DNA of 36,239 bases from a virus. The DNA is taken from IMG/VR virus record IMGVR_UViG_3300027834_000018, positions 1 through 36,239 of that record. The stretch is one strand, 5' to 3'. A program made the position numbers and the translations under genes. Positions 1-7,158 of this stretch are shown in pieces. The notes beneath the pieces were generated by a model. It worked only from the letters and a program-made list of their open reading frames with translations. It was not told the DNA's origin and did not search any database. Position 1 is the first letter of the stretch. Every line of letters starts with the position of its first letter.

Positions 1-1109
1 TTCCCTTGTTTAAGTATGTCTCTTTCCTGACTTGGTAGGGCTTCTAAGCAAGCTACACTATCAAGTCCATTATAGTGCCACTCTGTTTCCCAAGCTCCAC
101 CTATCTTAAACCATTTCTTTCCGTCTTTTTTATAATAAGGAATATCTGTATGCATAGTAGTTATGAAGTCTAATCCTGCGGGGTAGTCAGGATAAAGGAT
201 TTTCTGGTTAATCATAGTATCAACTACATTATGGGTCTTGATTCCAAAGAAGGACAATAGCATGGAGTTATCAAAGCCTATGTTTTGATTACTCTTTGTT
301 ATCTTCTCATCTTCCAAGATTTTTGCAATAAGTTTCCAAACTTCTGCTTCTTGCTCTATGGTGAAATAATCCCCAAAGAAATCAATAAATGGAATTGACA
401 TGGAGAATGTAGGAGAATGAGCAAAACTAAGACACGATAATTCATGATTATATATTTCGATATCAAAATTAATTAACTTTCCTTCTATTCCTTTAATAAA
501 ACATTCATTAAGAAATTCAATTACTTCTATGTAAAGAGGTTTGATTTTAATTTTTCTTGGGATTGTATTAATAGAAGAAGTATAAGATTCTTTCTCGGCT
601 TTAATAAGATCTGAGATTATAAGGCGTTTGTTAAGATATACATTTTTAGGTTGAATGATAGTTGCTGGATTAATAGTAGGAATTACTTTTTTTCCAGGAA
701 GTAATGTAGATTCAATAATAGAACCTCTCCAATTCATAATTCCTCTTCTTGAAGCTAAAGCATAAAGTGCTACATTTCCTATAGCTACAATTACATTAGC
801 AGAACATTTAGAAAGTTCTTCCTTCAACTCCTGAATATATTCTTGGCCATCTTCTGATACAGTTACAGAAGTCTTTCTAAATTTAATATACTGCTCAAGA
901 GGATAATCCAAATCCTTTATGACATTTGTAATATAACATTGAAGTCTCGAAATTTTTGCCGAACTGAGACAGGAATCCAACTCTGTCCCTGCAGGACCTT
1001 TAAAAGGCTTACGATAACGCACCTCCATTCTACCAGGCTGTTCCCCAACTAAGGCAATTTTACAATTAGTATCTCCGCTACTAGGAACTTTTGTTGCTCT
1101 CTTTTTCAT
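1..1109 (-). CDS. Uracil-DNA glycosylase-like domain fused to family A DNA polymerase (partial, 3' end off the window)
   Basis: The 369 residues present show two domains. Residues 15-175 resemble the uracil-DNA glycosylase superfamily: GEQPG at 22-26, KPFKGPAG at 34-41, ITNVIK at 60-65 and a terminal NPAT at 147-150 where the family usually has HPA/HPS. The paired cysteines of Fe-S family 4 enzymes are not obvious. Residues 210-355 are a DnaQ-type 3'-5' exonuclease: Exo I DIE (D216, E218), Exo II NIGFD (276-280), Exo III YNGLD (346-350). This is the proofreading domain that precedes the polymerase domain in family A enzymes; the polymerase part itself lies beyond the left edge and is inferred. 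The role would be phage replication. The start ATG overlaps the stop of the upstream zinc-ribbon gene (ATGA), so the two are translationally coupled. Confidence 0.85.
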   Translation of the reverse strand, partial: MKKRATKVPSSGDTNCKIALVGEQPGRMEVRYRKPFKGPAGTELDSCLSSAKISRLQCYITNVIKDLDYPLEQYIKFRKTSVTVSEDGQEYIQELKEELSKCSANVIVAIGNVALYALASRRGIMNWRGSIIESTLLPGKKVIPTINPATIIQPKNVYLNKRLIISDLIKAEKESYTSSINTIPRKIKIKPLYIEVIEFLNECFIKGIEGKLINFDIEIYNHELSCLSFAHSPTFSMSIPFIDFFGDYFTIEQEAEVWKLIAKILEDEKITKSNQNIGFDNSMLLSFFGIKTHNVVDTMINQKILYPDYPAGLDFITTMHTDIPYYKKDGKKWFKIGGAWETEWHYNGLDSVACLEALPSQERDILKQG

Positions 1110-1231
1110 TTTATTCCCCTTTTAAATTCACATGAGTCACATTCCCAAAATTCATCTTGTTTCGTGATACTTCCACCACAGTCACAGGGGTATCCTTCGT
1201 GCTCATTTTCAGGAATCTCATCAAAAGGCAT
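1106..1231 (-). CDS. Small zinc-ribbon protein (41 aa)
   Basis: A 41-residue frame with an ATG preceded by AAGGAG. It carries CDCGG near residues 16-20 and CDSC near 31-34, that is two CxC/CxxC knuckles 15 residues apart, typical of a small zinc ribbon. Its stop overlaps the start of the DNA polymerase gene by 4 bases, so it is probably translated with it. The function is unknown; binding of nucleic acid or of a replication protein is possible but only inferred from fold type and position. Confidence 0.75.
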   Translation of the reverse strand: MPFDEIPENEHEGYPCDCGGSITKQDEFWECDSCEFKRGIK

Positions 1232-1250
1232 AACTTTTCTCCTTATAATT

Positions 1251-1508
1251 TTAGACCGTCGTCGAGGATGTCAAGGCACCAATACCAAGTATAAATCCAA
1301 AATCATACCATCCTCCATTATTATATACTGCGTATATAGCCGTTGACTCACTAAACAAAGATACAATCCATGCAACTGGAGCTATTATCCCATGCCATAA
1401 TCCATACCAAAACCCTACAGATTGAACAATGCCATGTGCAGGAAGAGAAACGGTCTCCGCACATCCAGATAAAGTAATTACGGCAACACAAACTATTAAA
1501 TATCTCAT
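1251..1508 (-). CDS. Small membrane lipoprotein
   Basis: 85 residues. Residues 1-14 form a short charged start and hydrophobic core ending in a lipobox (LSGC, Cys15), so the product should be exported, cleaved and lipidated. Two further hydrophobic stretches (about 28-50 and 68-80) are rich in Gly, Trp and Tyr (GFWYGLWHG, NNGGWYDFGF). I recognise this pattern from small uncharacterised bacterial lipoproteins; no biochemical role is known to me. The gene is less AT-biased than its replication neighbours, so it may be a host-derived accessory gene. The start is supported by AAAGGAG 4-5 bases upstream. Confidence 0.8.
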   Translation of the reverse strand: MRYLIVCVAVITLSGCAETVSLPAHGIVQSVGFWYGLWHGIIAPVAWIVSLFSESTAIYAVYNNGGWYDFGFILGIGALTSSTTV

Positions 1509-1557
1509 ATTTCTCCTTTATTATTTTAAGATTAATTTCATAGTGGCCCCTTTAGAT

Positions 1558-1806
1558 TTATAACGTCTCAATTTTTTTGAGTGCCCCTGTAACAAACGGT
1601 ATATCGGTTTTATTTTCGCAAATATAAAAATCAAATTCACAAACTACACCATTTGGCGGGACCACTTTGTACCCCGGTTCGCACATTGAAAAATCATTTC
1701 CGCACGGGGCAAGGCCAGATATTTCGCACCCACATTCGGCATCATTATATAGTCCATCAAAACCGTTTAAATCCAAATATTTTTCGATTATTTTTAAGCA
1801 ATTCAT
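1558..1806 (-). CDS. Conserved Cys-rich phage protein of unknown function
   Basis: 82 residues with an opening like that of a recurrent phage/environmental hypothetical family (NCLKIIEKYLDLNGFDGLY followed by a Cys-rich middle). Six cysteines lie between residues 25 and 63, including CGCE, APCG and CEPG, suggesting metal binding. Ribosome binding is good (TTGGAGG before the ATG). GC content is above that of the flanking genes. The family is, to my knowledge, uncharacterised; a function is not assigned. Confidence 0.75.
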   Translation of the reverse strand: MNCLKIIEKYLDLNGFDGLYNDAECGCEISGLAPCGNDFSMCEPGYKVVPPNGVVCEFDFYICENKTDIPFVTGALKKIETL

Positions 1807-1819
1807 TCTGCCTCCAAGT

Positions 1820-1954
1820 CTATGTTATTGGGTCGGGTTCATTTGGTGTTTCTGCCAAGATCCCGATAACCTGTTTCCCTGCTAATGGATTTGGCATTGC
1901 GGCGGCAATACCTACGAATGACATAATCTTTGACATTGTCTTATTTAGGTTCAT
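1820..1954 (-). CDS. Hypothetical small protein (44 aa)
   Basis: A 44-residue frame with a strong ribosome binding site (AAGGAGAAAAC before the ATG) fitting exactly between the upstream 84-aa membrane protein and the downstream Cys-rich gene. Composition is moderately hydrophobic (FVGIAAAMPNPLAG) with an acidic end. It matches no family I know. Supported by tight packing and the ribosome binding site only. Confidence 0.6.
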   Translation of the reverse strand: MNLNKTMSKIMSFVGIAAAMPNPLAGKQVIGILAETPNEPDPIT

Positions 1955-1976
1955 GTTTTCTCCTTGTTAATAGGTC

Positions 1977-2231
1977 TTACTTACAACATTTTGCATGAGC
2001 AAAGAATGAGTTTATAGGTTTCCAAAATTTTAGACACATTGTATCAGCTATTTTCTCAAACTTATCATATCGCCATAACCAATCTAATCTATTTTCAATA
2101 TCCTTTTTTGTTAAAGAGGAAATTATTTTAAGAACTCGCATTTGTTCTTTCTGTATTCTATCAATTCGCCAGTATATGAAGATGGCTAGGTTTATTACTA
2201 TTATACAATAAAAAATTATTATAAGTATCAT
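1977..2231 (-). CDS. Small single-pass membrane protein
   Basis: 84 residues; residues 1-20 are almost entirely hydrophobic (MILIIIFYCIIVINLAIFIY), followed by a basic, helical tail with aromatic residues. This predicts an N-terminal membrane anchor with a cytoplasmic tail. The ATG overlaps the end of the exonuclease gene (4 bases), so translation is coupled. Unknown function; such anchors in phage early arms can be host-takeover proteins, but nothing here shows that. Confidence 0.7.
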   Translation of the reverse strand: MILIIIFYCIIVINLAIFIYWRIDRIQKEQMRVLKIISSLTKKDIENRLDWLWRYDKFEKIADTMCLKFWKPINSFFAHAKCCK

Positions 2232-2800
2232 TTTATTCCCCTATTAATCATCTCATAATAACATCTTCTTGTAGCTTTTATATCACCTAAAGCACTATGA
2301 GCATCAGAAAAATCCTCATTAAACAGAAACTTATGAAGCTCTTGAAGTTTAGGCCATTTATAACTTCTAGGTATTTTTCCAGATAGTTTACATAAACTTG
2401 TTCCTTTAAACATAGTACAATAAGTTTTAAAATTATCTAAAGCCTCAATATCTCCAAAATATCCTATATTATAAAGAGTAGATTTTAAACATCCTATATC
2501 AAAAGTTACATTATGACAAACTAAAGTATCAGCTCTATATGCAAGAGTCATAAAAATAGTTAATATATCACGTTCAGAAAGACCTACCTTTGATATAGTT
2601 TCATCAGAAATATGATGTAGTGCTAAAGCCCCAGGTTGAACTTTTTTATCACAACGAAGAATAAAACATCCCTCATGAAATATTGTTTCAGAATTAGATA
2701 ATATAAAACCAAGTTGAATTACTCTAGGCTGAGAGACTTCTTTATAGGACTTTTTAAAATTATATACATCAGTAGTTTCAGTATCAAAAAATAGTTCCAT
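2228..2800 (-). CDS. DnaQ-like 3'-5' exonuclease (DEDDh family)
   Basis: 190 residues carrying the full DEDDh signature: Exo I FFDTETT (D6, E8), Exo II HNVTFDIGC (D101) and Exo III with H168 and D173. This fold removes nucleotides from 3' ends using two metal ions; known relatives are the epsilon proofreading subunit and RNase T-like enzymes. Since the phage polymerase has its own proofreading domain, this separate enzyme more likely acts in recombination, repair or degradation of host nucleic acid. The start is set by GGGAG six bases before the ATG. It sits 1 base from the DUF1599-like gene. Confidence 0.85.
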   Translation of the reverse strand: MELFFDTETTDVYNFKKSYKEVSQPRVIQLGFILSNSETIFHEGCFILRCDKKVQPGALALHHISDETISKVGLSERDILTIFMTLAYRADTLVCHNVTFDIGCLKSTLYNIGYFGDIEALDNFKTYCTMFKGTSLCKLSGKIPRSYKWPKLQELHKFLFNEDFSDAHSALGDIKATRRCYYEMINRGIK

Positions 2801-2801
2801 A

Positions 2802-3140
2802 TCAATCTCCCTTTGAAATAGATTTTCCTTTACTTATCTCTTCTTCTACAGCTAAAAAATACATAGAATTATATTTCTGTGCTACCCGACGAAGAATTAA
2901 ATATCCTAACAAATCAAGGACTGTATCTTCACCTATTGTTTTACACCCTTTGTACATAATCCTTGATAATTTATCGTCAATCCTGACATTAATTTGTTCG
3001 ATGTTATCAGCTCGGCTAAATATTCGTTTAGGATTAATTGCAGAATCCCCGTATTCTATATTCTTTTTTAGTAACAGAGCTTTTATATCATCGCATTCTT
3101 CTGAGATCATTATTTGAGTATCTTTAAATCTCTTGTTCAT
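2802..3140 (-). CDS. DUF1599-like (nucleotide modification associated domain 1) protein
   Basis: 112 residues. The pattern KNIEYGDSAINP, then a basic segment with VRIDDKLSRI, then EDTVLDLLGYLILRR is that of the DUF1599 / Nmad1 family, found in phages alongside nucleotide-modifying enzymes and distantly like MazG-type all-alpha pyrophosphatases. The Asp/Glu residues in KxxEYGD and IDDK are candidate metal ligands. The start codon lies inside the end of the methyltransferase gene (17-base overlap) with an AGGAGG site. Family assignment is by recognition; activity is unproven. Confidence 0.7.
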   Translation of the reverse strand: MNKRFKDTQIMISEECDDIKALLLKKNIEYGDSAINPKRIFSRADNIEQINVRIDDKLSRIMYKGCKTIGEDTVLDLLGYLILRRVAQKYNSMYFLAVEEEISKGKSISKGD

Positions 3141-4467
3141 TTTCTTCCTCCTCTTTTAAAACATTGGCAACAAAACTATTCTTATATTCCTGAGATAAAT
3201 CATATCCAATAGGAAACATTTTTAATTCATGAGCCGCTTTAAGGGTAACTCCTGAACCAGCAAAAGGAACAATAACTCGTGAACCTTCCCAAGCAAATAT
3301 ACTAAGAAGTTCCTTCATTAATTCTATAGGTCGCTCAGTAATATGAATCTTCTTTTTTGGTGTAACAGGATCAAAAATAAATACATTATTTCTTCCATTT
3401 CGATCTAAATTTATTTTTGCATTTTCTTTGCGAGCATAGAAAAACATTTCGAAACAACTAGCAAGATATATATCAGGATGATGAGTTTGACCATTAGGTT
3501 TAATCCAAATTCCACACTGTCTGCGAGTTTTGAATCCTATGGATGTAAGTAATTGATAGAGAGGTTCAAACCAAGGATCAGGCCCAAACCATAATATTAG
3601 CCAAGAATCATCAATCATTATTCTATAACATTCTCTTAATACATCCTCCATAAATTTAAGATACTGATCTGTCGAAATTTCGTTATACGAACTTTTATAT
3701 GAAGAATCAGAGTTCTTTTTTGTGCCTGTTAAATCAATTGCATAAGGAGGATCAATTTCTATAAGGTTAATACTTTTATTAGGAAGATTTTTAACATACT
3801 TAAGAAAATCTCCTACAATATAAGAGTCTATCAATTTTTTTGAAGAATCTTTTAATAATTCAGAAGCCTTTTCAGAAAGATCAGCTCGAATTACACGTTC
3901 CTCAAACTTGTCAAACATTTTTTTAGCTTCATTCTTATTTTTACATCTATCCCAATCAAGTTGTGGAAAATTATTTATATTTTTAGCAAGGTTTAAATCC
4001 TCAAGAACTCCTTTGTGATCTCTATTAATTAGTTTAGCTGTATCTCTAATACTCCATCCTTCTGCATTAGGAGATGTAGAAATTTTTTCTCCAAAAGTCT
4101 TTACTTGAAGTTCATGAAGTTCATCTACTGCATTACAATCCTCAACAAATGTCAGACTTTTTCGTTTGAGATTTTCCTCTAGTTCAATCTTCTTCATATC
4201 ATATTCTGTAAGTTTTTTAGTGTAAATTCTTACAGGAACTTTTTTAATTTCTGCCTTAGTAATAGCAGTAAGACGTCTACCTCCGGCTAATAATTTATAA
4301 GGTTCATTGTTAGGGCCTTTACATAAATTAACAGCAATAGGTTGAATAATTCCGCAGTCTTTAAATGATTGAACTAATTCATCTATATTTCCTAAATCTA
4401 CTCTAGATCTTTTATCAATCCAGATTTGATCAAGTGAAACAATATCTAAAACCATATCCTTTTCCAA
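3124..4467 (-). CDS. ParB-like domain fused to beta-class DNA amino-methyltransferase
   Basis: 447 residues from the chosen start. Residues 5-95 are a ParB/Srx-like N-terminal domain (core LLAGGRRLTA at 59-68), followed by a helical linker to about 205. The C-terminal half is an S-adenosylmethionine methyltransferase: catalytic DPPY at 239-242 precedes the cofactor motif FAGSG at 402-406, the order of the beta class that makes N6-adenine or N4-cytosine. ParB-methyltransferase fusions are known from phages. The start is a TTG at 4467, six bases after GGGAGGAG and one base after the upstream stop; an in-frame TTG at 4485 and an ATG four codons downstream are less well placed. No partner restriction enzyme is visible, so it is likely a protective or regulatory orphan enzyme. 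Confidence 0.85.
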   Translation of the reverse strand: MEKDMVLDIVSLDQIWIDKRSRVDLGNIDELVQSFKDCGIIQPIAVNLCKGPNNEPYKLLAGGRRLTAITKAEIKKVPVRIYTKKLTEYDMKKIELEENLKRKSLTFVEDCNAVDELHELQVKTFGEKISTSPNAEGWSIRDTAKLINRDHKGVLEDLNLAKNINNFPQLDWDRCKNKNEAKKMFDKFEERVIRADLSEKASELLKDSSKKLIDSYIVGDFLKYVKNLPNKSINLIEIDPPYAIDLTGTKKNSDSSYKSSYNEISTDQYLKFMEDVLRECYRIMIDDSWLILWFGPDPWFEPLYQLLTSIGFKTRRQCGIWIKPNGQTHHPDIYLASCFEMFFYARKENAKINLDRNGRNNVFIFDPVTPKKKIHITERPIELMKELLSIFAWEGSRVIVPFAGSGVTLKAAHELKMFPIGYDLSQEYKNSFVANVLKEEEENEQEI

Positions 4468-4468
4468 T

Positions 4469-4687
4469 TTATTCTCCTCCCTCAAATAATTTAATTAAAG
4501 ATTCTTTATCAATATTAGGTAAACAGGAAATTAAACTATCTATACTTATACTATTTTCCTTTTTCTTTTTTGAAGTTTTTTTAACAGGAGGAGGAAGTCT
4601 TCTTCGTTTTCTAATTTTTGTTATATAATTTAATAAATCATTATGAGACATTTCTGAGACAGATATAGCAAGACTATTTATATTCAT
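4469..4687 (-). CDS. Small highly basic protein, unknown
   Basis: 72 residues with a very basic centre (KIRKRRRLPPPVKKTSKKKKE, residues about 24-44) between two helical ends. The charge suggests nucleic-acid binding. The end of the gene carries the ribosome binding site of the methyltransferase gene, and its start overlaps the end of the upstream 77-aa gene. No family recognised. Confidence 0.65.
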   Translation of the reverse strand: MNINSLAISVSEMSHNDLLNYITKIRKRRRLPPPVKKTSKKKKENSISIDSLISCLPNIDKESLIKLFEGGE

Positions 4688-4907
4688 CTAAGATCTCCTT
4701 AACGTTTGGAAAATCTTGAATTTTGAGACGTCTTGTTAAAACTGCCGCTATAACAATTTCTCCATGTACTGATAAAAGATTTATTACATCGTCTATAATA
4801 GCACTGAAAAATTCTCTCTTAACACCCCAAGGAATTAATTTTCCTAATGCAAAATTTTGATCTTGGGAGATTTCTACTGAAAGTCTAGGTTTATAATCTA
4901 TAGACAT
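4674..4907 (-). CDS. Hypothetical protein (77 aa)
   Basis: The reading frame extends upstream to 5045, but the start chosen is the ATG at 4907, which follows AAAGGAG by 7-8 bases. The longer version would run through the structured element at 4949-5087 and begins without a ribosome binding site. The 77-residue product begins MSIDYKPRLSVEIS and has an amphipathic helix with FFSAIIDDVINLL. No family recognised; it is the third of four tightly packed genes ahead of the methyltransferase. Confidence 0.65.
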   Translation of the reverse strand: MSIDYKPRLSVEISQDQNFALGKLIPWGVKREFFSAIIDDVINLLSVHGEIVIAAVLTRRLKIQDFPNVKEILDEYK

Positions 4908-4916
4908 TAATTTACT

Positions 4917-4941
4917 CCTTTGGGGAAAAATTCCCCATAGA
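4917..4941. repeat. 25-bp palindromic element, copy 1
   Basis: Arms CCTTTGGGGAA and TTCCCCATAGA around a 3-base AAA loop. It lies just before the ribosome binding site of the gene starting at 4907. It is one of about eight related hairpins in this window (consensus arms CCTATGGGGAA / TTCCCCATAGG). There is no T-run, so it is not a standard terminator. Confidence 0.7.
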
Positions 4942-4948
4942 ATACAAA

Positions 4949-5087
4949 AGAAGTGAGACTGGTTCCTACATTTAAGGACTGCGCTCCTAGAGTGAATACC
5001 TTTAAAGCTCGTAGCTTTTTTTAGGTTTATTACTCCATTCTGCATTCTACAGTAGTAGGTACTGCCTCTCAGTTCAGTCTCACTTCT
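4949..5087 (-). ncRNA. Putative structured RNA closed by a 13-bp stem
   Basis: AGAAGTGAGACTG at 4949-4961 is the exact reverse complement of 5075-5087. Inside, 4990-5035 folds as a long hairpin (GAGT/ACTC, AAT/ATT, ACCT/AGGT and AAAGCT/AGCTTT stacked, about 17 pairs, 3-base loop), and 5050-5064 forms CAGTA-GTAGG-TACTG. The loop of the latter (5055-5059) is complementary to CCTAC at 4965-4969, allowing a kissing contact. It lies between two minus-strand genes, so it is drawn on that strand. No known RNA family was recognised. It could be a processed small RNA, a leader for the 4907 gene, or a miniature inverted-repeat element. Confidence 0.6.
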
Positions 5088-5095
5088 AGATTAAA

Positions 5096-5488
5096 TTATT
5101 TAGCAGTTACAAATTTTTTAATATAGTTTTGTTCACCATACTGCTCATTTTCAGACAGACCTAAAATAGCCCAGGCTGTTTTTCCTCCAACAGTATCAAA
5201 ATTAATTTGTTGAGTATAGTCAATATCAAACGCATCAAAAAACATCTTCAAATTCCACTTAATGTTATTGAGTTCCTTTTCAGAAGCATCTTCACGAGGG
5301 AGATACAGGAACTTGGTGAAATCTTTTGAGGTGGGTTGACTAGGAATATCAAAACGTGGGAGGATATAAGGGTAGCCATTTTTATCTTCCCCGGAAGTTA
5401 TTCCTAATAATCGAATTTGGTACTCCTCATTTGCTGGAACTGCTTCAGGTTTTCGTACATCATTTAAATCTATATCTAAAAAACTCAT
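5096..5488 (-). CDS. Putative single-stranded DNA-binding protein (DUF669-like)
   Basis: 130 residues. The layout, a short start (MSFLDIDL), beta-rich core with PRFDIPSQP and FLYLPRE, then a helix with FFDAFDI and a C-terminal WAILGL...YGEQNYIKKFV, resembles phage DUF669-type proteins and OB-fold recombination partners. The neighbouring Sak4-like ATPase strengthens this, because Sak4 ATPases are usually encoded next to a phage SSB. The predicted role is coating of single strands during replication and annealing. Assignment rests on pattern and context, so moderate certainty. Confidence 0.55.
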   Translation of the reverse strand: MSFLDIDLNDVRKPEAVPANEEYQIRLLGITSGEDKNGYPYILPRFDIPSQPTSKDFTKFLYLPREDASEKELNNIKWNLKMFFDAFDIDYTQQINFDTVGGKTAWAILGLSENEQYGEQNYIKKFVTAK

Positions 5489-5492
5489 ATTG

Positions 5493-5825
5493 TTACTCCT
5501 TTTCTTCAGTTAAAGATATTAAACTTTTATCTTCATATTCAGCTTCACTGCCCTGTGTTTCTTCTTCTTCGATTTCATCTTCAGTATCATTTATAACTTT
5601 GTACTTCCGTTTATCTTCATTTGATAAGTACATTATCTCTAACTCATTTAATTTTTCTTTGGAAAGAGTTAGAAAAACTATATGCTTAGATGAAGTTTTA
5701 AGAAGTACTTTAAAATTTTCCTCTCCTTTCTTTTTACTTGCTGTTATTATATCTACCCTTTGTAGATTAATAAAATCTACCTTATTACCCGTTTTAGTAC
5801 TATGCTTAAAGATCACATTTTTCAC
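5493..5825 (-). CDS. Hypothetical protein with acidic tail
   Basis: 110 residues. Residues 1-75 look like a small alpha/beta domain; residues 80-110 are very acidic (DTEDEIEEEETQGSEAEYED). Acidic C-termini are common on single-strand-binding proteins and their partners, and the gene sits between the Sak4-like ATPase and the SSB candidate, 4 bases from the latter. It may be a recombination accessory, but no family was recognised. Confidence 0.65.
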   Translation of the reverse strand: MKNVIFKHSTKTGNKVDFINLQRVDIITASKKKGEENFKVLLKTSSKHIVFLTLSKEKLNELEIMYLSNEDKRKYKVINDTEDEIEEEETQGSEAEYEDKSLISLTEEKE

Positions 5826-5835
5826 CTCCTTTCTT

Positions 5836-6699
5836 TTAATTTTCTTTTAATTCAAATAATGATGGTTTGTCGTCAGTGTTTATTCCTGCCTTTTTAAGAA
5901 TGTTCTTTATATTTGCAGGTTCGTACATACTAAGTTGATCTTTAGTTGATAATCTCGAACGAACTTCATACATTCCGGTTCTTTTAGTAAGAAGTTGATA
6001 TAATGCTCCAGCACTTGTTTCCTTAGTCATTGCGTAATAAATTTCATCGAATAATAACGGGACTCTCGTTCTCAATTTTCCAGTAATCATCAAACTAACA
6101 AACATCTTTCCTGATGCTTCATCCTTTTTAAAATCATCGTGACCGATTAGAATACAGTCACACGGAAGGGAAGTAAAATCTCTCATAGCATTTTCGATTA
6201 CAGTCATTTGAGGAAGCCAATCATTCTCTTGAGGGGCTGTTCCTAGAACTCGTTTCTTTGGAAATGCCGCCACAGCCCTTCTCAAAATATCGTACATAAT
6301 TACCTGTGCCCAAGTAGTTATAGAATCAATGGCATAGGTTCCTATATGGTCGAAGTATCCTAATTTCTTTTTTCTATGAAACTCCTTATCCCACAAACCT
6401 GCAGATGTAGGAGCCATAGGATCCTCTACCTCAAACCTAGAATCTACTATAATATTTCCTTTCTTCATTTCATCAGGATAAAATTCACCATTTAAAATAG
6501 CCTCACCTTGAAGGACTTTGGAACCTCCTGGGTCAAATGAGTCTACATGAAGAGGAAGACGGCAAGTTCTCAGAAGTGAAGTTTTGCCACTTCCTATTCC
6601 TCCGTAAACTATCGCATTAAAGGACTTTGTTCTAGGATCTTCTTCATAAAGTTTCTTTAGTTTCTCTGCTTCCATTTTTATTTCTAAGTTTTTGTCCAT
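5836..6699 (-). CDS. Sak4-like RecA-fold ATPase (AAA_24 type)
   Basis: 287 residues with Walker A GGIGSGKT at 33-40, a Walker B-like strand ending TYAIDSIT near 121-128 and a later CDCILIGHDDF strand typical of the phage nucleotide-binding AAA_24/Sak4 group. These proteins are reduced RecA-like ATPases that promote single-strand annealing with the phage SSB. The gene is next to an SSB candidate and shares the minus-strand operon with the PD-(D/E)XK nuclease, making a plausible recombination set. Start ATG 6699 follows AAAGGAG. Confidence 0.8.
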   Translation of the reverse strand: MDKNLEIKMEAEKLKKLYEEDPRTKSFNAIVYGGIGSGKTSLLRTCRLPLHVDSFDPGGSKVLQGEAILNGEFYPDEMKKGNIIVDSRFEVEDPMAPTSAGLWDKEFHRKKKLGYFDHIGTYAIDSITTWAQVIMYDILRRAVAAFPKKRVLGTAPQENDWLPQMTVIENAMRDFTSLPCDCILIGHDDFKKDEASGKMFVSLMITGKLRTRVPLLFDEIYYAMTKETSAGALYQLLTKRTGMYEVRSRLSTKDQLSMYEPANIKNILKKAGINTDDKPSLFELKEN

Positions 6700-6710
6700 T
6701 TATTTCTCCT

Positions 6711-6956
6711 TTAAATATCATCATTTTCCTTTATATCTTTCAACACTTCTTTCAGGTCTTCCGGACTTACTTTATTAATATATTCTGATATATTACCTCG
6801 TCCCCAAAAAGGTCTTCTTAACCGTATTACTCTTTTAACTTCTGCTAGTTTAATATCTTCCGTACTTATGGCAAAGGGATCAAATACCAATATGTCCTTT
6901 TCTAAATCCATTGATAAGACTTCATAGAAGTTTTTGTAGTCTTTATTCTTTTTCAT
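6711..6956 (-). CDS. Hypothetical protein (81 aa)
   Basis: 81 residues, charged, mixed alpha/beta, with a basic Trp-containing stretch (VIRLRRPFWGRGNIS) and an acidic helical end. Start ATG 6956 follows AAGGAAAATAAG. It lies 11 bases from the Sak4-like gene. No family recognised. Confidence 0.65.
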   Translation of the reverse strand: MKKNKDYKNFYEVLSMDLEKDILVFDPFAISTEDIKLAEVKRVIRLRRPFWGRGNISEYINKVSPEDLKEVLKDIKENDDI

Positions 6957-6970
6957 CTTATTTTCCTTAC

Positions 6971-7135
6971 TTAATCTAGAAATTCAAAAATTAAATTATC
7001 GTCTTCTATTCTCCAATCTAATAAAACCATTATATCATTCTTGTAGTACATATCAGTGGAATCTTTTAGATCTTTTGTCAATGTTCTAAATTCCCCTAAG
7101 GTTAAGGGCTTAGGTTTAAGATTGGGCATATTCAT
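6971..7135 (-). CDS. Small protein, tandem paralogue of the next gene (54 aa)
   Basis: 54 residues beginning MNMPNLKPKPLTLGEFRTLT and ending in an acidic LIFEF tail. Its KPKPLTLGEFR...LTKDLKDSTDMYYKND stretch matches KPKPLTLGKFRKMTEHLDDSVAMFIRND in the neighbouring gene, so the two arose by tandem duplication. AAGGAGAATAAA precedes the ATG at 7135. The function is not known. Confidence 0.7.
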   Translation of the reverse strand: MNMPNLKPKPLTLGEFRTLTKDLKDSTDMYYKNDIMVLLDWRIEDDNLIFEFLD

Positions 7136-7158
7136 TTTATTCTCCTTCTTTAATTTCT

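Noticed and set aside
1653-1970. Plus-strand open frames over the Cys-rich gene
   Set aside because: Shadows of the 82-aa and 44-aa minus-strand genes, without ribosome binding sites.
4908-5045. Upstream extension of the frame ending at 4674 to an earlier start
   Set aside because: No ribosome binding site at the far start, a good one at 4907, and the extension runs through the paired element at 4949-5087.
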